Shown: piece after piece, positions 1 to 9,152 of the stretch
Position numbering within the stretch: position 1 is the first letter of the stretch
Layout of the letters: every line of letters starts with the position of its first letter
From: Auanema rhodensis
Lineage: Eukaryota > Nematoda > Chromadorea > Rhabditida > Rhabditidae
Assembly: GCA_964057225.1 (NCBI GenBank)
Contig: CAXKVF010000081.1
Coordinates: 62,001 to 126,000 of the forward strand
DNA length: 64,000 nucleotides
Reading direction: 5' to 3'
Translations under genes and position numbers: made by a program
The notes under the pieces: model-generated
Databases searched by the model: none
What the model saw: the letters and a program-made list of their open reading frames with translations, nothing else
Told to the model about the DNA's origin: nothing

Positions 1-724
1 AAAACCGCATCTCTTTATCTTTCACGTGAAGCGAGTTACATACCAAGTGCACATCACGTGTACATTTAATTAGCATAAATTAAAGTTCACGTAAATTTCA
101 AAGTCATGGTTACCATGCACCAATATCAATAAAAATCTGTTTTTAGACTAATATGGACATGGGGAATCTAATTTTGAAAACCGCATCTCTTTATCTTTCA
201 CGTGAAGCGAGTTACATACCAAGTGCACATCACGTGTACATTTAATTAGCATAAATTAAAGTTCACGTAAATTTCAAAGTCATGGTTACCATGCACCAAT
301 ATCAATAAAAATTTGTTTTTAGACTAATATGGACATGAGGAATCTAATTTTGAAAACCGCATCTCTTTATCTTTCACGTGAAGCGAGTTACATACCAAGT
401 GCACATCACGTGTACATTTAATTAGCATAAATTATAGTTCACGTAAATTTCAAAGTCATGGTTACCATGCACCAATATCAATAAAAATTTGTTTTTAGAC
501 TAATATGGACATGGGGAATCTAATTTTGAAAACCGCATCTCTTTATCTTTCACGTGAAGCGAGTTACATACCAAGTGCACATCACGTGTACATTTAATTA
601 GCATAAATTAAAGTTCACGTAAATTTCAAAGTCGTGGTTACCATGCACCAATATCAATAAAAATTCGTTTTTAGACTAATATGGACATGGGGAATCTAAC
701 TTTGAAAACCGCATCTCTTTATCT

Positions 725-734
725 TTCACGTGAA
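725..734. promoter_or_regulatory. E-box 1, perfect 10-bp palindrome TTCACGTGAA
   Basis: A self-complementary decamer centred on CACGTG lies at m21-30 of each monomer, with CACGTG at m23-28. CACGTG is the core recognised by class-B bHLH and bHLH-Zip factors (Cbf1, MAX, USF) and by plant G-box factors. It is the more variable of the two E-boxes. CAAGTG (25A) marks one left-domain class, TACGTG (23T) marks right-domain classes, and CATGTG (25T) occurs in a few copies. It overlaps the CENP-B-like match. Whether any factor binds is unknown. Confidence 0.6.
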
Positions 735-739
735 GCGAG
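725..739 (+). other. Degenerate CENP-B-box-like element (one per monomer)
   Basis: The stretch TTCACGTGAAGCGAG (m21-35) aligns without gaps to the CENP-B core TTCGNNNNANNCGGG. Seven of the nine fixed positions match, and both mismatches are A in place of G (m24 and m34). It recurs in every monomer. Variants 23T, 25A, 25T, 27G, 29T and 33A fall in it. Of these, 23T and 33A hit fixed positions, 29T removes the central A, and 25 and 27 are in the N stretch. In primates CENP-B binds this box, and other lineages have pogo-derived paralogues. Functional binding here is unproven, and a 7/9 match can arise by chance. Confidence 0.35.
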
Positions 740-756
740 TTACATACCAAGTGCAC

Positions 757-764
757 ATCACGTG
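757..764. promoter_or_regulatory. E-box 2, matches the CDEI consensus RTCACRTG
   Basis: ATCACGTG at m53-60 exactly fits RTCACRTG, the Cbf1-bound CDEI element of budding-yeast point centromeres, and contains the second CACGTG of the monomer. It is well conserved. The main recurring change is 60G to C (CACGTC), for example in monomers starting at 24465, 24993, 51569, 57025 and 57553. Similarity to CDEI is a sequence observation only, since an 8-bp match with two degenerate positions is weak evidence of shared function. Confidence 0.5.
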
Positions 765-768
765 TACA

Positions 769-788
769 TTTAATTAGCATAAATTAAA
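769..788. repeat. AT-rich inverted repeat (7-bp arms, 6-nt loop)
   Basis: TTTAATT (m65-71) and AATTAAA (m78-84) are exact reverse complements separated by AGCATA. They could form a small hairpin or cruciform. Variants 65A, 71A, 81C and 83T all fall in the arms, and each removes one pair. In the monomers I tabulated I did not see two of these changes in one monomer. Confidence 0.7.
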
Positions 789-790
789 GT

Positions 791-796
791 TCACGT
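791..796 (+). other. Third TCACGT motif of the phased triplet
   Basis: TCACGT at m87-92 is a half E-box in the context TTCACGTAAA. With the copies at m22-27 and m54-59 it makes three TCACGT hexamers spaced 32 and 33 bp apart, about three helical turns each. All three would lie on roughly the same face of the DNA. A rare variant, TTCAAGTAAA, was seen in the monomer starting at 15841. Confidence 0.7.
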
Positions 797-808
797 AAAT
801 TTCAAAGT

Positions 809-821
809 CATGGTTACCATG
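809..821. repeat. Dyad CATGGT-T-ACCATG with an invariant core
   Basis: CATGGTTACCATG (m105-117) is a 13-bp inverted repeat with a one-base centre and contains a GGTNACC site. I saw no change in m107-116 in any monomer I read. The bases just outside are among the most variable: 106G on one side, and 117T and 118A on the other. In 117T copies the outer G is lost and the arms shorten to 5 bp. Dyad symmetry is a recurrent feature of centromeric satellites, but no specific binder is implied here. Confidence 0.7.
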
Positions 822-834
822 CACCAATATCAAT

Positions 835-848
835 AAAAATTTGTTTTT
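835..848. other. A/T-tract, A5T3GT5
   Basis: Each monomer holds AAAAATTTGTTTTT at m131-144, the most AT-rich run of the unit and a candidate intrinsically curved or nucleosome-excluding segment. It is a substitution hotspot: 131G, 132C, 136A, 137C, 138C and 139T each define monomer classes. With 139T the run becomes A5T9 (monomers starting at 30449, 33441, 44353 and 60897). Confidence 0.7.
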
Positions 849-875
849 AGACTAATATGGACATGGGGAATCTAA

Positions 876-884
876 TTTTGAAAA
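876..884. repeat. TTTTGAAAA dyad spanning the monomer junction
   Basis: The last five bases of each monomer (TTTTG) and the first four of the next (AAAA) make a 4-bp-arm inverted repeat with a single central G. It is altered by 172C, 173G, 176A, 1T, 1G and 3T. Linked changes on both sides of the junction (164C then 1T/25A; 173G with 176A) show that the conventional monomer boundary is not a recombination boundary. Confidence 0.6.
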
Positions 885-1408
885 CCGCATCTCTTTATCT
901 TTCACGTGAAGCGAGTTACATATCAAGTGCACATCACGTGTACATTTAATTAGCATAAATTAAAGTTCACGTAAATTTCAAAGTCATGGTTACCATTAAC
1001 CAATATCAATAAAAATTTGTTTTTAGACTAATATGGACATGGGGAATCTAATTTTGAAAACCGCATCTCTTTATCTTTCACGTGAAGCGAGTTACATACC
1101 AAGTGCACATCACGTGTACATTTAATTAGCATAAATTAAAGTTCACGTAAATTTCAAAGTCATGGTTACCATGCACCAATATCAATAAAAATCTGTTTTT
1201 AGACTAATATGGACATGGGGAATCTAATTTTGAAAACCGCATCTCTTTATCTTTCACGTGAAGCGAGTTACATACCAAGTGCACATCACGTGTACATTTA
1301 ATTAGCATAAATTAAAGTTCACGTAAATTTCAAAGTCATGGTTACCATGCACCAATATCAATAAAAATTTGTTTTTAGACTAATATGGACATGAGGAATC
1401 TAATTTTG

Positions 1409-1584
1409 AAAACCGCATCTCTTTATCTTTCACGTGAAGCGAGTTACATACCAAGTGCACATCACGTGTACATTTAATTAGCATAAATTATAGTTCACGT
1501 AAATTTCAAAGTCGTGGTTACCATGCACCAATATCAATAAAAATTCGTTTTTAGACTAATATGGACATGGGGAATCTAACTTTG
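1409..1584 (+). repeat. Hybrid monomer joining the 83T and 106G/138C/172C classes
   Basis: This monomer carries 83T, diagnostic of one class, together with 106G, 138C and 172C, diagnostic of the next class in the 6-mer. The unit that contains it lacks separate copies of both parents. The simplest reading is an unequal crossover between m83 and m106 that deleted exactly 176 bp. Gene conversion would leave a similar mosaic. Confidence 0.8.
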
Positions 1585-3520
1585 AAAACCGCATCTCTTT
1601 ATCTTTCACGTGAAGCGAGTTACATACCAAGTGCACATCACGTGTACATTTAATTAGCATAAATTAAAGTTCACGTAAATTTCAAAGTCATGGTTACCAT
1701 GCACCAATATCAATAAAAATTTGTTTTTAGACTAATATGGACATGGGCAATCTAATTTTGTAAACCGCATCTCTTTATCTTTCAAGTGAAGCGAGTTACA
1801 TACCAAGTGCACATCACGTGTACATTTAATTAGCATAAATTAAAGTTCACGTAAATTTCAAAGTCATGGTTACCATGCACCAATATCAATAAAAATTTGT
1901 TTTTAGACTAATATGGACATGGGGAATCTAATTTTGAAAACCGCATCTCTTTATCTTTCACGTGAAGCGAGTTACATATCAAGTGCACATCACGTGTACA
2001 TTTAATTAGCATAAATTAAAGTTCACGTAAATTTCAAAGTCATGGTTACCATTAACCAATATCAATAAAAATTTGTTTTTAGACTAATATGGACATGGGG
2101 AATCTAATTTTGAAAACCGCATCTCTTTATCTTTCACGTGAAGCGAGTTACATACCAAGTGCACATCACGTGTACATTTAATTAGCATAAATTAAAGTTC
2201 ACGTAAATTTCAAAGTCATGGTTACCATGCACCAATATCAATAAAAATCTGTTTTTAGACTAATATGGACATGGGGAATCTAATTTTGAAAACCGCATCT
2301 CTTTATCTTTCACGTGAAGCGAGTTACATACCAAGTGCACATCACGTGTACATTTAATTAGCATAAATTAAAGTTCACGTAAATTTCAAAGTCATGGTTA
2401 CCATGCACCAATATCAATAAAAATTTGTTTTTAGACTAATATGGACATGAGGAATCTAATTTTGAAAACCGCATCTCTTTATCTTTCACGTGAAGCGAGT
2501 TACATACCAAGTGCACATCACGTGTACATTTAATTAGCATAAATTATAGTTCACGTAAATTTCAAAGTCATGGTTACCATGCACCAATATCAATAAAAAT
2601 TTGTTTTTAGACTAATATGGACATGGGGAATCTAATTTTGAAAACCGCATCTCTTTATCTTTCACGTGAAGCGAGTTACATACCAAGTGCACATCACGTG
2701 TACATTTAATTAGCATAAATTAAAGTTCACGTAAATTTCAAAGTCGTGGTTACCATGCACCAATATCAATAAAAATTCGTTTTTAGACTAATATGGACAT
2801 GGGGAATCTAACTTTGAAAACCGCATCTCTTTATCTTTCACGTGAAGCGAGTTACATACCAAGTGCACATCACGTGTACATTTAATTAGCATAAATTAAA
2901 GTTCACGTAAATTTCAAAGTCATGGTTACCATGCACCAATATCAATAAAAATTTGTTTTTAGACTAATATGGACATGGGGAATCTAATTTTGAAAACCGC
3001 ATCTCTTTATCTTTCACGTGAAGCGAGTTACATATCAAGTGCACATCACGTGTACATTTAATTAGCATAAATTAAAGTTCACGTAAATTTCAAAGTCATG
3101 GTTACCATTAACCAATATCAATAAAAATTTGTTTTTAGACTAATATGGACATGGGGAATCTAATTTTGAAAACCGCATCTCTTTATCTTTCACGTGAAGC
3201 GAGTTACATACCAAGTGCACATCACGTGTACATTTAATTAGCATAAATTAAAGTTCACGTAAATTTCAAAGTCATGGTTACCATGCACCAATATCAATAA
3301 AAATTTGTTTTTAGACTAATATGGACATGAGGAATCTAATTTTGAAAACCGCATCTCTTTATCTTTCACGTGAAGCGAGTTACATACCAAGTGCACATCA
3401 CGTGTACATTTAATTAGCATAAATTATAGTTCACGTAAATTTCAAAGTCATGGTTACCATGCACCAATATCAATAAAAATTTGTTTTTAGACTAATATGG
3501 ACATGGGGAATCTAATTTTG

Positions 3521-6160
3521 AAAACCGCATCTCTTTATCTTTCACGTGAAGCGAGTTACATACCAAGTGCACATCACGTGTACATTTAATTAGCATAAAT
3601 TATAGTTCACGTAAATTTCAAAGTCATGGTTACCATGCACCAATATCAATAAAAATTTGTTTTTAGACTAATATGGACATGGGGAATCTAATTTTGAAAA
3701 CCGCATCTCTTTATCTTTCACGTGAAGCGAGTTACATACCAAGTGCACATCACGTGTACATTTAATTAGCATAAATTAAAGTTCACGTAAATTTCAAAGT
3801 CGTGGTTACCATGCACCAATATCAATAAAAATTCGTTTTTAGACTAATATGGACATGGGGAATCTAACTTTGAAAACCGCATCTCTTTATCTTTCACGTG
3901 AAGCGAGTTACATACCAAGTGCACATCACGTGTACATTTAATTAGCATAAATTAAAGTTCACGTAAATTTCAAAGTCATGGTTACCATGCACCAATATCA
4001 ATAAAAATTTGTTTTTAGACTAATATGGACATGGGGAATCTAATTTTGAAAACCGCATCTCTTTATCTTTCACGTGAAGCGAGTTACATATCAAGTGCAC
4101 ATCACGTGTACATTTAATTAGCATAAATTAAAGTTCACGTAAATTTCAAAGTCATGGTTACCATTAACCAATATCAATAAAAATTTGTTTTTAGACTAAT
4201 ATGGACATGGGGAATCTAATTTTGAAAACCGCATCTCTTTATCTTTCACGTGAAGCGAGTTACATACCAAGTGCACATCACGTGTACATTTAATTAGCAT
4301 AAATTAAAGTTCACGTAAATTTCAAAGTCATGGTTACCATGCACCAATATCAATAAAAATCTGTTTTTAGACTAATATGGACATGGGGAATCTAATTTTG
4401 AAAACCGCATCTCTTTATCTTTCACGTGAAGCGAGTTACATACCAAGTGCACATCACGTGTACATTTAATTAGCATAAATTAAAGTTCACGTAAATTTCA
4501 AAGTCATGGTTACCATGCACCAATATCAATAAAAATTTGTTTTTAGACTAATATGGACATGAGGAATCTAATTTTGAAAACCGCATCTCTTTATCTTTCA
4601 CGTGAAGCGAGTTACATACCAAGTGCACATCACGTGTACATTTAATTAGCATAAATTATAGTTCACGTAAATTTCAAAGTCATGGTTACCATGCACCAAT
4701 ATCAATAAAAATTTGTTTTTAGACTAATATGGACATGGGGAATCTAATTTTGAAAACCGCATCTCTTTATCTTTCACGTGAAGCGAGTTACATACCAAGT
4801 GCACATCACGTGTACATTTAATTAGCATAAATTAAAGTTCACGTAAATTTCAAAGTCGTGGTTACCATGCACCAATATCAATAAAAATTCGTTTTTAGAC
4901 TAATATGGACATGGGGAATCTAACTTTGAAAACCGCATCTCTTTATCTTTCACGTGAAGCGAGTTACATACCAAGTGCACATCACGTGTACATTTAATTA
5001 GCATAAATTAAAGTTCACGTAAATTTCAAAGTCATGGTTACCATGCACCAATATCAATAAAAATTTGTTTTTAGACTAATATGGACATGGGCAATCTAAT
5101 TTTGTAAACCGCATCTCTTTATCTTTCAAGTGAAGCGAGTTACATACCAAGTGCACATCACGTGTACATTTAATTAGCATAAATTAAAGTTCACGTAAAT
5201 TTCAAAGTCATGGTTACCATGCACCAATATCAATAAAAATTTGTTTTTAGACTAATATGGACATGGGGAATCTAATTTTGAAAACCGCATTTCTTTATCT
5301 TTCACGTGAAGCGAGTTACATATCAAGTGCACATCACGTGTACATTTAATTAGCATAAATTAAAGTTCACGTAAATTTCAAAGTCATGGTTACCATTAAC
5401 CAATATCAATAAAAATTTGTTTTTAGACTAATATGGACATGGGGAATCTAATTTTGAAAACCGCATCTCTTTATCTTTCACGTGAAGCGAGTTACATACC
5501 AAGTGCACATCACGTGTACATTTAATTAGCATAAATTAAAGTTCACGTAAATTTCAAAGTCATGGTTACCATGCACCAATATCAATAAAAATCTGTTTTT
5601 AGACTAATATGGACATGGGGAATCTAATTTTGAAAACCGCATCTCTTTATCTTTCACGTGAAGCGAGTTACATACCAAGTGCACATCACGTGTACATTTA
5701 ATTAGCATAAATTAAAGTTCACGTAAATTTCAAAGTCATGGTTACCATTAACCAATATCAATAAAAATTTGTTTTTAGACTAATATGGACATGGGGAATC
5801 TAATTTTGAAAACCGCATCTCTTTATCTTTCACGTGAAGCGAGTTACATACCAAGTGCACATCACGTGTACATTTAATTAGCATAAATTAAAGTTCACGT
5901 AAATTTCAAAGTCATGGTTACCATGCACCAATATCAATAAAAATCTGTTTTTAGACTAATATGGACATGGGGAATCTAATTTTGAAAACCGCATCTCTTT
6001 ATCTTTCACGTGAAGCGAGTTACATACCAAGTGCACATCACGTGTACATTTAATTAGCATAAATCAAAGTTCACGTAAATTTCAAAGTCATGGTTACCAT
6101 GCACCAATATCAATAAAAATTTGTTTTTAGACTAATATGGACATGGGGAATCTAATTTTG
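3521..6160 (+). repeat. Left copy of a 15-monomer duplication
   Basis: The class order here is 83T, 106G/138C/172C, consensus, 43T, 137C, 162A, 83T, 106G, 164C, 1T/25A, 43T, 137C, 117T118A without 43T, 137C, 81C. It recurs monomer for monomer at 12497-15136, an offset of 8,976 bp (51 monomers). Private differences are few: 11T in the monomer at 5281 here, and 45G and 146A in the other copy. The match decays on both sides. Confidence 0.88.
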
Positions 6161-6336
6161 AAAACCGCATCTCTTTATCTTTCACGTGAAGCGAGTTACA
6201 TATCAAGTGCACATCACGTGTACATTTAATTAGCATAAATTAAAGTTCACGTAAATTTCAAAGTCATGGTTACCATTAACCAATATCAATAAAAATTTGT
6301 TTTTAGACTAATATGGACATGGGGAATCTAATTTTG

Positions 6337-9152
6337 AAAACCGCATCTCTTTATCTTTCACGTGAAGCGAGTTACATACCAAGTGCACATCACGTGTACA
6401 TTTAATTAGCATAAATTAAAGTTCACGTAAATTTCAAAGTCATGGTTACCATGCACCAATATCAATAAAAATCTGTTTTTAGACTAATATGGACATGGGG
6501 AATCTAATTTTGAAAACCGCATCTCTTTATCTTTCACGTGAAGCGAGTTACATACCAAGTGCACATCACGTGTACATTTAATTAGCATAAATTAAAGTTC
6601 ACGTAAATTTCAAAGTCATGGTTACCATGCACCAATATCAATAAAAATTTGTTTTTAGACTAATATGGACATGGGGAATCTAATTTTGAAAACCGCATCT
6701 CTTTATCTTTCACGTGAAGCGAGTTACATATCAAGTGCACATCACGTGTACATTTAATTAGCATAAATTAAAGTTCACGTAAATTTCAAAGTCATGGTTA
6801 CCATTAACCAATATCAATAAAAATTTGTTTTTAGACTAATATGGACTTGGGGAATCTAATTTTGAAAACCGCATCTCTTTATCTTTCAAGTGAAGCGAGT
6901 TACATACCAAGTGCACATCACGTGTACATTTAATTAGCATAAATTAAAGTTCACGTAAATTTCAAAGTCATGGTTACCATGCACCAATATCAATAAAAAT
7001 TTGTTTTTAGACTAATATGGACATGGGGAATCTAATTTTGAAAACCGCATCTCTTTATCTTTCACGTGAAGCGAGTTACATACCAAGTGCACATCACGTG
7101 TACATTTAATTAGCATAAATTAAAGTTCACGTAAATTTCAAAGTCATGGTTACCATGCACCAATATCAATAAAAATTTGTTTTTAGACTAATATGGACAT
7201 GGGGAATCTAATTTTGAAAACCGCATCTCTTTATCTTTCACGTGAAGCGAGTTCCATACCAAGTGCACATCACGTGTACATTTAATTAGCATAAATTAAA
7301 GTTCACGTAAATTTCAAAGTCATGGTTACCATGCACCAATATCAATAAAAATTTGTTTTTAGACTAATATGGACATGAGGAATCTAATTTTGAAAACCGC
7401 ATCTCTTTATCTTTCACGTGAAGCGAGTTACATACCAAGTGCACATCACGTGTACATTTAATTAGCATAAATTATAGTTCACGTAAATTTCAAAGTCATG
7501 GTTACCATGCACCAATATCAATAAAAATTTGTTTTTAGACTAATATGGACATGGGGAATCTAATTTTGAAAACCGCATCTCTTTATCTTTCACGTGAAGC
7601 GAGTTACATACCAAGTGCACATCACGTGTACATTTAATTAGCATAAATTAAAGTTCACGTAAATTTCAAAGTCGTGGTTACCATGCACCAATATCAATAA
7701 AAATTCGTTTTTAGACTAATATGGACATGGGGAATCTAATTTTGAAAATCGCATCTCTTTATCTTTCACGTGAAGCGAGTTACATACCAAGTGCACATCA
7801 CGTGTACATTTAATTAGCATAAATTAAAGTTCACGTAAATTTCAAAGTCATGGTTACCATGCACCAATATCAATAAAAATCTGTTTTTAGACTAATATGG
7901 ACATGGGGAATCTAATTTTGAAAACCGCATCTCTTTATCTTTCACGTGAAGCGAGTTACATACCAAGTGCACATCACGTGTACATTTAATTAGCATAAAT
8001 TAAAGTTCACGTAAATTTCAAAGTCATGGTTACCATGCACCAATATCAATAAAAATTTGTTTTTAGACTAATATGGACATGGGGAATCTAATTTTGAAAA
8101 CCGCATCTCTTTATCTTTCACGTGAAGCGAGTTACATATCAAGTGCACATCACGTGTACATTTAATTAGCATAAATTAAAGTTCACGTAAATTTCAAAGT
8201 CATGGTTACCATTAACCAATATCAATAAAAATTTGTTTTTAGACTAATATGGACTTGGGGAATCTAATTTTGAAAACCGCATCTCTTTATCTTTCAAGTG
8301 AAGCGAGTTACATACCAAGTGCACATCACGTGTACATTTAATTAGCATAAATTAAAGTTCACGTAAATTTCAAAGTCATGGTTACCATGCACCAATATCA
8401 ATAAAAATTTGTTTTTAGACTAATATGGACATGGGGAATCTAATTTTGAAAACCGCATCTCTTTATCTTTCACGTGAAGCGAGTTACATACCAAGTGCAC
8501 ATCACGTGTACATTTAATTAGCATAAATTAAAGTTCACGTAAATTTCAAAGTCATGGTTACCATGCACCAATATCAATAAAAATTTGTTTTTAGACTAAT
8601 ATGGACATGGGGAATCTAATTTTGAAAACCGCATCTCTTTATCTTTCACGTGAAGCGAGTTCCATACCAAGTGCACATCACGTGTACATTTAATTAGCAT
8701 AAATTAAAGTTCACGTAAATTTCAAAGTCATGGTTACCATGCACCAATATCAATAAAAATTTGTTTTTAGACTAATATGGACATGAGGAATCTAATTTTG
8801 AAAACCGCATCTCTTTATCTTTCACGTGAAGCGAGTTACATACCAAGTGCACATCACGTGTACATTTAATTAGCATAAATTATAGTTCACGTAAATTTCA
8901 AAGTCATGGTTACCATGCACCAATATCAATAAAAATTTGTTTTTAGACTAATATGGACATGGGGAATCTAATTTTGAAAACCGCATCTCTTTATCTTTCA
9001 CGTGAAGCGAGTTACATACCAAGTGCACATCACGTGTACATTTAATTAGCATAAATTAAAGTTCACGTAAATTTCAAAGTCGTGGTTACCATGCACCAAT
9101 ATCAATAAAAATTCGTTTTTAGACTAATATGGACATGGGGAATCTAACTTTG
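6337..9152 (+). repeat. 8-mer higher-order repeat (1,408 bp), two units
   Basis: The order 137C, consensus, 43T/117T118A/159T, 25A, consensus, 38C/162A, 83T, 106G/138C occurs at 6337-7744 and again at 7745-9152. The second copy differs by a 5C-to-T change at its start (AAAATCGCAT at 7745) and by 172C in its last monomer. This unit nests part of the older 6-mer order (162A, 83T, 106G) in a longer period. Confidence 0.88.

Larger units (their letters stand above)
705..880 (+). repeat. Reference (consensus-type) monomer
   Basis: This copy carries the majority base at all the variable sites I tracked and is used as the coordinate key. In order it contains: AAAACCGCAT (m1-10); palindrome TTCACGTGAA (m21-30); GTGCAC (m47-52); second CACGTG (m55-60); AT-rich inverted repeat TTTAATT/AATTAAA (m65-71 and m78-84); third TCACGT (m87-92); dyad CATGGTTACCATG (m105-117); A5T3GT5 (m131-144); GGACATGGGG (m155-164); and TTTTG, which joins AAAA of the next monomer. 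Recurrent substitution sites are m1, 3, 11, 12, 23, 25, 27, 33, 38, 43, 45, 48, 60, 65, 71, 81, 83, 96, 106, 117, 118, 131, 132, 136-139, 156, 159, 162, 164, 169, 172, 173 and 176. Confidence 0.95.
1..5456 (+). repeat. Left-domain 6-mer higher-order repeat (1,056 bp), about five units
   Basis: Monomer classes recur in the order 137C, 162A, 83T, 106G/138C/172C, consensus, 43T/117T118A. Units: 1-1056 (canonical); 1057-2112 (third monomer is an 83T+106G hybrid, fifth carries 1T/25A); 2113-3168 (canonical); 3169-4224 (137C monomer missing, 83T duplicated); 4225-5456 (seven monomers, with an extra 1T/25A monomer). The same classes come back in the same order, which shows HOR organisation and amplification of six-monomer blocks. 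The irregular units record later unequal exchanges. Confidence 0.9.

Noticed and set aside
22-119. Ancestral 33-bp subrepeat origin of the monomer
   Set aside because: Only the leading TCACGT hexamer is clearly shared by the three 32-33-bp segments and the rest aligns poorly, so I keep the spacing as an observation without claiming this origin.
835-848. Poly-A/T tract as a transcription terminator
   Set aside because: No transcription unit is evident and no GC-rich stem precedes the tract. It is simply part of the repeating unit.
705-880. Pol III promoter (A and B boxes) in the monomer
   Set aside because: GGTTACCATGCACC resembles a B box only at its first few bases, and no A box at suitable spacing was found.
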